From Conexibacter sp. CPCC 205762 (GTDB lineage: Bacteria; Actinomycetota; Thermoleophilia; Solirubrobacterales; Solirubrobacteraceae), in NCBI RefSeq assembly GCF_030646155.1, contig NZ_JAUTDN010000043.1, positions 1 through 47,651 on the forward strand: 47,651 nucleotides of DNA. The letters are read 5' to 3'. The notes beneath the pieces are model-generated. The model was given only the letters and a program-made list of their open reading frames with translations, was not told where the DNA came from and ran no database searches. Position numbers and translations under genes: made by a program. Position 1 is the stretch's first letter. Each line of letters opens with the position of its first letter. Positions 13,211 through 21,214 of this stretch are shown here, in pieces.

Positions 13211-13221
13211 GCTCGACCTTC

Positions 13222-14703
13222 ATGTCCCAGGTCGCTGTGACATCGCCCTCTGCCGTGCTCGGCGGTGCGCTCGACGAAGCCGTCGGGCGGCGCTCCCGCG
13301 CGCTCCTCTACGCCGCCCGCATCGGGCACATCGAGGAGGCCCGGCAGCGCTCGCAGGACGCGCGCCTGCGGCCCTACCGCGCGCCGGAGCTGTGCCTGCA
13401 CGCGATCGACGCCGTCGCCGTGCGAATGGACCTGGAGTCGGGCGCGACGTGGGAGCAGGCGCGCGCCGAGGTGACCGCGCAGGCGGCCCGCCAGAACCCG
13501 GCCGGCAGCGACGACGACCACCGCCACGTCGCCGAGTGGCTGCTGCGCCAGCTGACCGACGAGCAGGACGCCGAGTGGCTCGACAGCGCCGCCGACGGCA
13601 CCAGCGTGCGCCGCACCCACCGCGTCTTCCTGCTGTACGAAACGGAGCAGGCCGGCCTCCACCACCTGCGCGCCCGCGACCAGGCGATCAACGTGCTGGT
13701 CGACGCGCTCGACCTCGACATCGACTCCGCCCAGCACGCCGCCGAGGCGCGCCTGGAGCACCTCGTCAAGCGCGGCCGCCAGCACGAGGCCTTCCTCGCC
13801 GCGCGCGACAGCCGGATGCAGTCGATCCGCTTCATGGAGCAGGTCCGCGACGACCTGCGCGAGGCCGAGCGCGACCTCCGCAGCGAGCACTGGTCCTCGA
13901 CCGTCTCGCCGCGCCTGAGCGCCGCGCTCGACCACATCGTCGAGCGGATCCGCGCCGAGGAGCGGCTCAAGCAGCTGATCGACTCGGCCGTCGACCGCGC
14001 CGAGGACGACGACTTCCGCTGGATCCCGCGGACCGTGGAGCTGCTCGACGAATGCCTCGACCGCCACATGTCGCTGCAGCAGGTGATCGCCGAGGCGCGC
14101 GACACGTTCCTGTTGGAGCAGCAGCGCCAGCACCTGCAGCCGCGCACCCGCCGCGCCTACGCCCACCCCGTCAACGAGGTGCTGACGAAGGTGCTGTCGT
14201 GGCAGTGCTCCGCCGCCGACGAGCTGATGGCGCTCGTCGAGGTCGCGCTGGGAGCGCGCGCGCCGCGGCTGCTGAGCGAGTGGGCCGGCGTCGACCAGCT
14301 CGCGATCGAGCCCTCCGCGCCGCCCGAGACCGGCCGCGAGGTGGCCGAGATCGAGCTGACGCCCGACCGCGAGCCGCTGCTGTTCAGCGCTGAGCGCGTG
14401 GCCGCCGCGGGCGCGCTGCTGGACCAGGTCGGCGCCGAGCCGGTCTCGCTGGCGGCGCTCGCGCGCAGAGCCGCGGACCCGGAGACGGCGCACGCGCTCG
14501 CGCTGCTGGCGCTCGCCCACCGCTCGCCCGAGCTGGGCACGCTGCACGGCCAGGGCGCGCGCAGCGCGCTGCTGGCGGTGCCGGCGGAGGGCGACGACGC
14601 CTTGACGTCGCCGGGCCTGCTGCTGCAGCGGGTCGAGCTGACGGAGCCCGCGCCTGAGGAGACCGCCGCTGAAGCGGACGAGCCCGTGGAGGTGGCCGCA
14701 TGA
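13222..14703 (+). CDS. Kleisin-like (JetA/MksF-like) subunit of a Wadjet-like SMC complex (predicted)
   Basis: 493 mostly helical residues with no recognised enzymatic motif. It begins MSQVAVTSPSAVLGGALDEA and contains a long charged helical middle (for example QSIRFMEQVRDDLREAERDL at about 195-215) and a conserved-looking RRAYAHPVNEVLTKVLSWQ near 315. The C-terminal part is Ala/Leu/Glu-rich. The role is inferred from position: it is the first gene of a three-gene operon whose third gene is a giant SMC-like ATPase. In Wadjet and MksBEF systems the first gene encodes the MukF/JetA kleisin that bridges SMC heads and binds the kite subunit. Its stop overlaps the next ATG (ATGA). The family assignment needs profile searching; the position and helical nature are what is seen. 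Confidence 0.6.
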   Translation: MSQVAVTSPSAVLGGALDEAVGRRSRALLYAARIGHIEEARQRSQDARLRPYRAPELCLHAIDAVAVRMDLESGATWEQARAEVTAQAARQNPAGSDDDHRHVAEWLLRQLTDEQDAEWLDSAADGTSVRRTHRVFLLYETEQAGLHHLRARDQAINVLVDALDLDIDSAQHAAEARLEHLVKRGRQHEAFLAARDSRMQSIRFMEQVRDDLREAERDLRSEHWSSTVSPRLSAALDHIVERIRAEERLKQLIDSAVDRAEDDDFRWIPRTVELLDECLDRHMSLQQVIAEARDTFLLEQQRQHLQPRTRRAYAHPVNEVLTKVLSWQCSAADELMALVEVALGARAPRLLSEWAGVDQLAIEPSAPPETGREVAEIELTPDREPLLFSAERVAAAGALLDQVGAEPVSLAALARRAADPETAHALALLALAHRSPELGTLHGQGARSALLAVPAEGDDALTSPGLLLQRVELTEPAPEETAAEADEPVEVAA

Positions 14704-15512
14704 GCCCGACCGCCGAACTGTCCGCCGACGCCGGCCTGCTGGTGCGGATGTCGCTCAACGCCCGCAGCGGGCCGCTGAGCGAGGACCACGCCGCGCTCGT
14801 CGGCCGCTTCCTCGCCGAGCCGGCCCTGCGCGGCGCGACCGAGGCGACGATCGACGGCCTCGGGCTGCGGCTCGTCAACGCCTCGCAGGAGGGCGGCCTG
14901 CTGCTGACGAGCGCCGGCGCCGACTCGCCCTTCCGCATGCGCCTGGCCGATTACTTCCCGCGCCAGACGACCGGCGTCCAGAGACGGATGCTGCTCGCCT
15001 GCGCGATGGTCGCCTCGTTCGTCGCCTTCTTCCCTCGCCCGGAGGACCTGGAGGACACGAACGAGCGGCTGCGGCGGCGCGACGTCGACGACGTCGACCG
15101 GCTCGTGCGCGACGTCTCCGCCCGCCTCGACGCGGAGGCGCGCGAGCGCGGCGAGGAGCTGGACCCGCCGATCGACGAGCCCGACCTGGCGCGCGCCTGG
15201 ACCGTCTGGCGCCAGACCTCGAACTCGAAGAAGGGCGCTGACGGCCGCGAGCGCGAGGTCGGCACCCGCCAGGTCGTCGTCCGCTGCCTCGACCTGCTCG
15301 CCGAGCAGGGCCTGCTGCGCACGATCGTGAAGGGCGAGACGTACGCCTCGACGCGGCGGATGCAGGCGATGGCGCGCGAGCTGGTCGGCTCGCTGGCGTG
15401 GTCGCAGGTCGCCCCATCGCATCCTGAGACGCCGGAGCACGCCGACGCCGCCGCGGAGGCCGCCGTCGCGCGCGCTTCGGCCGGCGACGGCAGCGCGGAG
15501 GCGAGCGCATGA
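14700..15512 (+). CDS. Kite/MukE-like (JetB-like, winged-helix) subunit of the SMC complex (predicted)
   Basis: 270 residues. After an acidic N-terminus, residues about 75-115 (FRMRLADYFPRQTT, QRRMLLACAMVASFVAFFPR) look like the central part of MukE/DUF6063-type proteins. Residues about 155-230 (ARAWTVWRQTSNSKKGADGR, then TRQVVVRCLDLLAEQGLLRT and GETYASTRRMQAMARELVG) resemble a winged helix. In MukBEF, MksBEF and Wadjet the second gene is a small dimeric kite protein that binds the kleisin. ATGA overlaps at both ends (14700-14703 and 15509-15512) imply fixed stoichiometry with the flanking genes. No other function is suggested by motifs. Confidence 0.6.
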   Translation: MSPTAELSADAGLLVRMSLNARSGPLSEDHAALVGRFLAEPALRGATEATIDGLGLRLVNASQEGGLLLTSAGADSPFRMRLADYFPRQTTGVQRRMLLACAMVASFVAFFPRPEDLEDTNERLRRRDVDDVDRLVRDVSARLDAEARERGEELDPPIDEPDLARAWTVWRQTSNSKKGADGREREVGTRQVVVRCLDLLAEQGLLRTIVKGETYASTRRMQAMARELVGSLAWSQVAPSHPETPEHADAAAEAAVARASAGDGSAEASA

Positions 15513-18500
15513 ACTGGCGCATCCGCCGCGCACGGCTTGAGGCCGCGGGGCCGACCGACGCCCGCTACGACGACGTCACGCTGTCGTTCGTCGCCGACGG
15601 CCGCGCCGCGCCCAACGCCGTCGTGCTGCTGCGCAACGGCGGCGGCAAGTCGCTGCTGCTGTACCTGCTGTTCAAGGCGCTCCTCCCCCGCCGCACCGAC
15701 GGCACCAAGACCGCCGAGCAGCAGCGCGCCTCGCGCCCGCTGGTGCTGGGCGACGAGTGCGCGACGGTCGCGATCGAGTGGCAGAACCGCGACGACGACC
15801 GCCTGCTCGTCACCGGCCACAGCTTCGAGCGCGGCGACGGCGAGGAGACGCGCTGGATCTTCGAGCCGGCCGAGGGCGTGCTCGGGCTCGACACGCTGCC
15901 GCTGCGCGACGGCGGCCGGCGGCGCACGCGCGCCGGCCTCGTGAAGGCGCTGGAGGCGCTCGGGCAGCAGCATCCGCAGCTCGCCTTCCGCACCGTCGGC
16001 GGCGTCAGAGGCTGGGAGGACGCGCTGCTGGAGACCGGGATCGACCCCGCGATCCTGCGCTACCAGGCGCGCCTCAACCGCTCCGAGGGCGGTGACGACG
16101 ACGAGCTGCGCTTCAACTCGCCGGAGTCGTTCGCGCGCTTCGTGCTGCAGATGGTGCTGGAGGACGAGCCGCTCGCGAAGCTGCAGAAGCAGGTGCAGAC
16201 GCACGCCGAGCAGCTCGCGCGCCGCGAGGCGCTCGCCGCCGAGGCCGACTTCTGCCGCGACGTCGCGGCGCTGCTGCTGCAGCTCGCCTCCGCCCACGGC
16301 GCCGGCGAGGAGGCCGGCGAGGAGCAGCAGCGGGCGCAGGTCGCGCAGCAGCAGCTCGCGGGCGTGCTCGACGCCGCTCTGGCGACGGGCAAGGAGCGGC
16401 TCGACCGCCTGACCGAGCAGCGCGAGCCATTGGAGACCCGCCGCCGCGACCTCGAGGCGCGCGAGCGCGACCTCGACGGCGAGACGAAGCTCGTGCGCGC
16501 CCGCACCGAGCGGCTGCTGTCCGACGCCGCCGCCGAGTCGGTCCGCGCCGCCGCCGACGCGGCCCGCGCCGCCGACGCCGAGCACACCGCCTGGCAGCTG
16601 GTCGAGACGCTCGTCGCGCTGTCGGAGAGCGAGGGCGAGCTGGCCGGGCTGGCCGAGCGGGTCGAGAAGCAGGAGCGCGGCGTCGCCGACGCGCGCCTGG
16701 AACGGCGCGACGCCGCGCTGGCGCTCGCCGGCGCGCTGCTGGCCGAGGCCGCCGCGCGCGAGGCCGAGGCCGACACCCTGGCCGGCAGGCTCGCCGACGC
16801 CGAGTCGGCGCAGGAGCGGCTGCGCGGCGAGATCGAGTCGCTGAGCGGCCGTAGCGGCGAGCTGAAGCAGCGCCGCGGCACGCTGGAGGCGCAGCTCGAC
16901 GGCTTCGCGCGCGCGACCGAGCGGCTGCGCGCCGACGAGCTGCTGCGTGACGGCGAGCGGCCGTCCGCCGCTGCCGAGCGGTTCGAGGCCGAGCGCGAGG
17001 ACCTGATCGGCCAGCGCCACGAGCTGGCCGAGCGGCTGCGCGAGCTGGAGGTCCGCCGCGTCGCGACGAGACAGCGGCTGGAGGCCGCTGCCGCCGAGGC
17101 GACCGAGCAGGCCGCCGCCGCCTCCGAGCTGACCCGCCGCCGCGACGCCGCGCTCGCGCGCCTCGCTGGCGAGATCGGCGATCGCCCGGCGCCGCCGAAG
17201 AGAGCCGCGAGACGCCGAGCCGCGGCCGCGGCCGCCGCCGCTGGCGCGAATGGCGCTCGCGGGGTTTCCGCGAGCGCTGCGAACGCGAACGGCGCGGGTG
17301 CCGGCGGAGCGGGCGCGGGCGCGGCCGATGCCGAGGTCTCGCTGTTCGACGCGCTCGACGTCGCCGCCGACTGGCAGCCGCTCGACGAGCCGGCCGGCGC
17401 CGAGCGCGCGCTGGAGCGGGCGCGCGCCGCCGCGGACGGCCGCCGCGCGACGCTCGCCAACGAGATCGACGCGCGCGCCGCCGACGAGCGCGCGCTGGAG
17501 CGCGACGGGCTGCTCGCGGTCGAGTCCGACGTCGAGCGGATCTGCGACGAGCTGGAGGCGATCGGGATGCAGGCGCAGCCGGCCCTGCGCCACCTCGCCG
17601 AGCGCATCAGAGCCGACGCGCTGCCGGCGCTGATCGCCGCCCAGCCCGGCCTCGCCGCCGGCATCGTGCTGCTCGACGGCGACCCGGCCGAGGCGCTGCT
17701 GGAGCTGACCGCCGCCCGCGTCCGCCCGCCCCGCCGCCCGCTGCTGCTCGCGCACGCCGACGAGGTGCTGACGAGAGCGCCGCGCGCCCGCAGAGGCGCG
17801 TCCGCCGCAGGTCGCACGGAAGCCGCCGCGAACGGCGACGCCACCGCCGCGAAGGCCGCCGCCGGTCCGGCGGTCCTCCTCCCCGCCGCCGGCGCCTACG
17901 ACGCCGAGGCGGCCGAGGGCGAGCTGGAGCAGATCTCCGCCGCCGTCGCCGAGCTGAAGCTCGCGCGCGAGGCGCAGGGCAGGCTGTCGGCGCGGCTCGG
18001 GCGGCTCGCGGCCGTGCTTGTCGGCGAGACCGAGGCGCTGCGCGCGCTGCTGCCCGCGACCGGCCGCAACGAGCGCCGCCTGCTCGCCGCCGTCGAGCGC
18101 GAGCTGGGCCGGCGCGAGGAGCAGGCGGCCTCCGCGCGCGGCCGCGTCGAGGAGCAGGAGCGGGTCCTCAGCGCCCACAACGCGCGGCTGCGCGAGCTGG
18201 AGCAGCAGCGGGCCGAGGTCGACAGAGCCGAGCGCCGCTGCGAGCGCGCGCTGGAGCGGCTCGACGGCGTCGACGACCTCGACGTGTCCGCGCTGAAGGC
18301 CGAGTTCGAGCGGCTCGCCGAGCGCGTCGACGGACTCGCCGGCGAGGCCGAGGGCCTGCGCCGCGAGCGCGACGAGCTGATCCGCGACGCGAAGGGCCTG
18401 GAGGATCGCGTCGCGACGATCCGCGGCCAGGCCGACACGCATCGCCGCCGCGCCGCCGCGCTGCCGCTCGACGGCGCCGAGCCGACCGCGCAGGCCGGCG

Positions 18501-20227
18501 CGCTGCCGGAGCTGACCGAGCGGCTGCTCGTCTGCGAGCAGCTGCTGGAGTCGCGCATCTCCGACGGCGAGCTGCGCGCCCGCCTCGCCAGCGCCGAGGC
18601 GCGTGCCGCCGCGCAGCGGTCCGACCTCGAACGGGCCGGCGAGCAGGTCCGCGAGCGCGCCCGTGCGCTCGCCGGCTCCGGCGCCGGGATCGACGCCGAG
18701 GCGCTCGCGCGCGGCCGTCGCGAGGCGAAGGAGTCCTACGAGCAGGCGATGCGCCGCCAGGGCGAGGCGGCGACCGTCGAGGAGCAGGCGGCCGAACGGC
18801 TCTACCTCGCCAACGAGGCGCTGTCGCCGGCCGACCGCACGCGCGAGCCGAAGCTGCTGGCGACGCTCACGCCCGAGGATCCCGCCCACGGCGCCGTCCT
18901 GCTCGGCGAGCTGAACGAGCTGCGCGCCGCGCGCGAGGCCGACGCCGCCGCGACGCGCGCCAAGCTCGCCGACAGCGACGAGCGCGTGCAGACCGAGCGC
19001 GACCTGCTAGGCGAGCTGCGCGCCGGCCGCGACCGCCTCGACGTGCCCGACCGCGTCCGTGCCGCCACCGCGGCGGCCGCCACCGGCCGCGGCGCAAGCG
19101 CCGGCGCGCGCCCGCACGTCGGCGAGCTGCCGGCGTGGGTGCGGCGGCGCGAGCGGGTCCACGAGCAGGTGACCGAGGTCGTGCGCGCGGCCGAGCAGGC
19201 GACGCGCGACCAGTCGAGCGCCCGCCAGCAGGTGGCCGAGCGGCTGCGCGCGATCGACGACGCGGTCGCCGCCGCCGACGAGCGGATCCCGAGAGGGATC
19301 ACCGCGCCGCTGCGCGCGGGCGAGGCGCTGGCCGGCGACGCCGGCCGGCTGGAGGGCGAGCTGCGCACCCGCGCCGGCGAGCTCGACCGCACCGTCGGCG
19401 AGCTGGAGCGCCATCGCCAGGCGCTCGTCGCCCAGCTGCTGGCCGTCGGCGCCGAGGGCGTGCGCAAGCTCGACAAGGTCGCCGCCGCGACGACGCTGCC
19501 GCGCGAGAGCGCGCTCGGCGCCTGGTCGGGCAAGCAGTTCGCGCGCGTGCGCCACAACGCGCTCGCCGACGACGCCGCACGCGAGTCGGCGCTCGGCCGC
19601 GTGCTCGACGAGGCGGTCTCCGGCGGCGCCAGACGGCGCGGCCTCGACCTCGCCTTCGGCGCGACGATGGCGCTTCTGCGCGACGGCCTCGAGGTGACCG
19701 TGCTGAAGCCCCACCCGCAGCCCGACGACCAGTACCACCCGATCGAGGTCGTCGGCCCGGAGTTCTCCGGCGGCGAGGAGCTGACGATCAAGCTGGTGCT
19801 GTTCTGCGCCGTCTCGGCCGTCCGCACCGCCGAGCGCGCCGGCCGCACGCGCGGCGTCCGCCGCGCCGGCCCGCTGCTGATCGACAACCCGATCGGCACC
19901 GCCTCGCGCGAGTCGCTGGTCGACCTGCAGCTGCGCCTCGCCCGCCACCTCGACGCCCAGTTCATCCCCTTCACGGGCCTCGAGGGCGAGCTGAACGTGA
20001 CCGGCCGCTTCGCGACCGCGGTCGCGCTGACCAACGACAAGGACCTGCTCGGCGGCATGCGCTACGTCAAGCTCGCCGACGGCTCCCCCGCCCCGCTGCT
20101 GCCGCCCCGCCCCGCCGACGCACCGCCCGAGGCGGCCGTCGTCAGCGCGGTCTCCTACACCCCCAGGGTCGACGTCGACGCCCTCGCCGACGCCGCCCGC
20201 GCCGCCGGCAGCGGCGGCGAGGGCTAG
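15509..20227 (+). CDS. SMC/MukB-like (JetC-like) coiled-coil ATPase
   Basis: 1572 residues with split ATPase halves at the two ends. Walker A is LLRNGGGKSLLLYLL (K47, S48) at the N-terminus. The C-terminus has an ABC-type signature FSGGEELTIKL (1419-1429) and Walker B PLLIDNPIGTAS (D1459). Between them are two long Ala/Glu/Arg-rich coiled coils (about 240-590 and 800-1370) flanking a globular hinge-like segment (about 650-770, with GIVLLDGDPAEALLEL). Low-complexity Ala/Gly linkers border the hinge. The Gly-Gly-Gly P-loop and Asn after the Walker B Asp differ from canonical SMC/MukB (GxGKS, DE). I recall the same variants in type III Wadjet JetC ATPases. Wadjet complexes extrude and cut small circular DNA, but the JetD nuclease is missing here. 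Role in plasmid defence or chromosome organisation is inferred. Confidence 0.85.
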   Translation: MNWRIRRARLEAAGPTDARYDDVTLSFVADGRAAPNAVVLLRNGGGKSLLLYLLFKALLPRRTDGTKTAEQQRASRPLVLGDECATVAIEWQNRDDDRLLVTGHSFERGDGEETRWIFEPAEGVLGLDTLPLRDGGRRRTRAGLVKALEALGQQHPQLAFRTVGGVRGWEDALLETGIDPAILRYQARLNRSEGGDDDELRFNSPESFARFVLQMVLEDEPLAKLQKQVQTHAEQLARREALAAEADFCRDVAALLLQLASAHGAGEEAGEEQQRAQVAQQQLAGVLDAALATGKERLDRLTEQREPLETRRRDLEARERDLDGETKLVRARTERLLSDAAAESVRAAADAARAADAEHTAWQLVETLVALSESEGELAGLAERVEKQERGVADARLERRDAALALAGALLAEAAAREAEADTLAGRLADAESAQERLRGEIESLSGRSGELKQRRGTLEAQLDGFARATERLRADELLRDGERPSAAAERFEAEREDLIGQRHELAERLRELEVRRVATRQRLEAAAAEATEQAAAASELTRRRDAALARLAGEIGDRPAPPKRAARRRAAAAAAAAGANGARGVSASAANANGAGAGGAGAGAADAEVSLFDALDVAADWQPLDEPAGAERALERARAAADGRRATLANEIDARAADERALERDGLLAVESDVERICDELEAIGMQAQPALRHLAERIRADALPALIAAQPGLAAGIVLLDGDPAEALLELTAARVRPPRRPLLLAHADEVLTRAPRARRGASAAGRTEAAANGDATAAKAAAGPAVLLPAAGAYDAEAAEGELEQISAAVAELKLAREAQGRLSARLGRLAAVLVGETEALRALLPATGRNERRLLAAVERELGRREEQAASARGRVEEQERVLSAHNARLRELEQQRAEVDRAERRCERALERLDGVDDLDVSALKAEFERLAERVDGLAGEAEGLRRERDELIRDAKGLEDRVATIRGQADTHRRRAAALPLDGAEPTAQAGALPELTERLLVCEQLLESRISDGELRARLASAEARAAAQRSDLERAGEQVRERARALAGSGAGIDAEALARGRREAKESYEQAMRRQGEAATVEEQAAERLYLANEALSPADRTREPKLLATLTPEDPAHGAVLLGELNELRAAREADAAATRAKLADSDERVQTERDLLGELRAGRDRLDVPDRVRAATAAAATGRGASAGARPHVGELPAWVRRRERVHEQVTEVVRAAEQATRDQSSARQQVAERLRAIDDAVAAADERIPRGITAPLRAGEALAGDAGRLEGELRTRAGELDRTVGELERHRQALVAQLLAVGAEGVRKLDKVAAATTLPRESALGAWSGKQFARVRHNALADDAARESALGRVLDEAVSGGARRRGLDLAFGATMALLRDGLEVTVLKPHPQPDDQYHPIEVVGPEFSGGEELTIKLVLFCAVSAVRTAERAGRTRGVRRAGPLLIDNPIGTASRESLVDLQLRLARHLDAQFIPFTGLEGELNVTGRFATAVALTNDKDLLGGMRYVKLADGSPAPLLPPRPADAPPEAAVVSAVSYTPRVDVDALADAARAAGSGGEG

Positions 20228-20233
20228 CGGCTC

Positions 20234-20623
20234 CTAGCGCCCGCGCCCACCGCCGCCGCGGGGGGCGACGCGGCGGGAGTTGGCGGCGTCCTCGGCGGCG
20301 CGGCGGGCAACCTTCGAGGCGCCGACGGCGCCGGCGCGGCCGATCGGTCTGCCGTCCTCGTCGAGCGGCTGGTACAGACCGGCCGCGACGCTGTCAGGGC
20401 CGCGCAGGCGCGAGGTCGCGCGCACCAGCAGGCGGGTGGTCGTCTCGCCCTCGGTCAGCTCCAGGCGCGCGTCGGGACGGACGAGCGCGCCCGCCGCGGC
20501 CGGCGAGCCGTCCAGCAGCAGGCGCCCTTCCGCGACCGCCGCGGCGGCGGCCTCGCGCGTCTTGACGATCCGCGCGGCCCACAGCCACAGCTCGACGGGC
20601 ACCGCTTCCAGGCTCTTTCTCAT
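20234..20623 (-). CDS. S4-domain RNA-binding protein (Hsp15-like), paralogue A
   Basis: 129 residues. The S4 fold occupies about 8-75: VELWLWAARIVKTREAAAAA (alpha-L RNA-binding motif), EGRLLLDGSPA, PDARLELTEGETT. It matches the Hsp15/YlmH-type small S4 proteins, some of which rescue stalled 50S subunits. The C-terminal tail is Ala/Arg/Gly-rich and ends in a Gly-Arg patch, likely RNA-binding. The gene converges with the SMC gene, leaving 6 nt between stops, so no terminator fits there. The paralogue next to it (20670-21068) shares the S4 part but not the tail. GAGGAT 7 nt upstream of the ATG could serve as a -10 hexamer or, in part, as a ribosome site. Confidence 0.85.
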   Translation of the reverse strand: MRKSLEAVPVELWLWAARIVKTREAAAAAVAEGRLLLDGSPAAAGALVRPDARLELTEGETTTRLLVRATSRLRGPDSVAAGLYQPLDEDGRPIGRAGAVGASKVARRAAEDAANSRRVAPRGGGGRGR

Positions 20624-20669
20624 GCCGCAGATCCTCGCACCGAACGGCTCCGGACGCGTCCCCCAGCGG

Positions 20670-21068
20670 CTACTGGAAGTCGCGCTCGCGTGCCTGCTCG
20701 AAGCGACGGCGGTCGCGTTTGGTCGGCCGTCCGCCGCCGTCGTGCTGCTGTCCCAGCGCCGCCATTCTGCGCTCCAGCGCGAGCCGTTCGCGCAGCTCGA
20801 CGCTCTCCTCGGTCTCGTCGTAGAGGACGGCGGCGACTCTCGCCGAGCCGCGCATCTTCGCGACGCCGCGGATCACGACCGCGATCCGCAGCTCGCCGTT
20901 GCGCAGCTCCAGGCGGTCGCCGGCTCTGACCTCCTTGGCCGGCTTGACCTGCACGTCGTTGACCTTCACGCGGCCGGCTTTGACCGCCTCCGCGCCGATC
21001 GCGCGGGTCTTGACCAGGCGCGCGACCCACAGCCATCTGTCGACGCGCATCGACTCCAACGACTCCAT
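20670..21068 (-). CDS. S4-domain RNA-binding protein (Hsp15-like), paralogue B
   Basis: 132 residues. S4 domain about 7-75: MRVDRWLWVARLVKTRAIGA, AGRVKVNDVQVKPAKEVRAG, DRLELRNGELRIAVVI. The C-terminal third (LYDETEESVELRERLALERR, then GGGRPTKRDRRRFEQARERD) matches the usual Hsp15/HslR tail, including the PTKRDRR motif. This is the orthodox member of the pair, with the adjacent gene a divergent copy. Hsp15 binds free 50S subunits carrying nascent chains under heat stress in E. coli; the same role here is an inference. It is divergent from serC, and its start lies within the serC promoter region. Confidence 0.9.
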   Translation of the reverse strand: MESLESMRVDRWLWVARLVKTRAIGAEAVKAGRVKVNDVQVKPAKEVRAGDRLELRNGELRIAVVIRGVAKMRGSARVAAVLYDETEESVELRERLALERRMAALGQQHDGGGRPTKRDRRRFEQARERDFQ

Positions 21069-21088
21069 CTGCGGATGATCGCACGCGC

Positions 21089-21094
21089 TAGGAT
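21089..21094 (+). promoter_or_regulatory. Putative -10 hexamer of the serC riboswitch transcript
   Basis: TAGGAT lies 6 nt upstream of the first base of the ZTP aptamer P1 stem, so the transcript would begin at about 21101 with the aptamer. A -35 is not obvious; it would overlap the start of the divergent S4 gene. Confidence 0.55.
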
Positions 21095-21100
21095 GCGCCT

Positions 21101-21210
21101 GTCGCCGGGACTGGCGTTCACAGGTGGAGCACCACCGGGGACCGGCGACGTGGTTCTCTCCGCCGCGCGCCTGGGCAAGCCCGTCGTCGTTCCATCCACG
21201 CGAGAGGACC
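21101..21210 (+). promoter_or_regulatory. ZTP (pfl-motif) riboswitch controlling serC
   Basis: The aptamer matches the ZTP consensus closely. P1 GTCGCCGG (21101-21108) pairs with CCGGCGAC (21142-21149). The internal loop is GACTGGCG. P2 GGTGG (21123-21127) pairs with CCACC (21132-21136) around AGCA, followed by GGGGA. The conserved 3-prime element is GCGCCTGGGCA (about 21167-21177). ZTP riboswitches sense the purine intermediate ZMP/ZTP that accumulates when 10-formyl-THF is short, and usually switch genes on. The linker GGTTCTCTC (21152-21160) can pair over 9 bp (one G-U) with GAGAGGACC (21202-21210), which includes the serC ribosome site. Translational control is therefore likely (inference). 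Confidence 0.93.
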
Positions 21211-21214
21211 CCGC

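Noticed and set aside
13054..13221. N-terminal extension of the kleisin-like protein to 13054
   Set aside because: The extra residues overlap the preceding secreted-protein gene in another frame and are low-complexity; a -10 hexamer just before ATG 13222 supports the shorter start.
14951..18889. 1312-codon open frame on the minus strand over the SMC operon
   Set aside because: It is an antisense shadow of the coiled-coil coding region; composition is Leu/Arg/Ala-rich and it spans the boundary of two coupled plus-strand genes.
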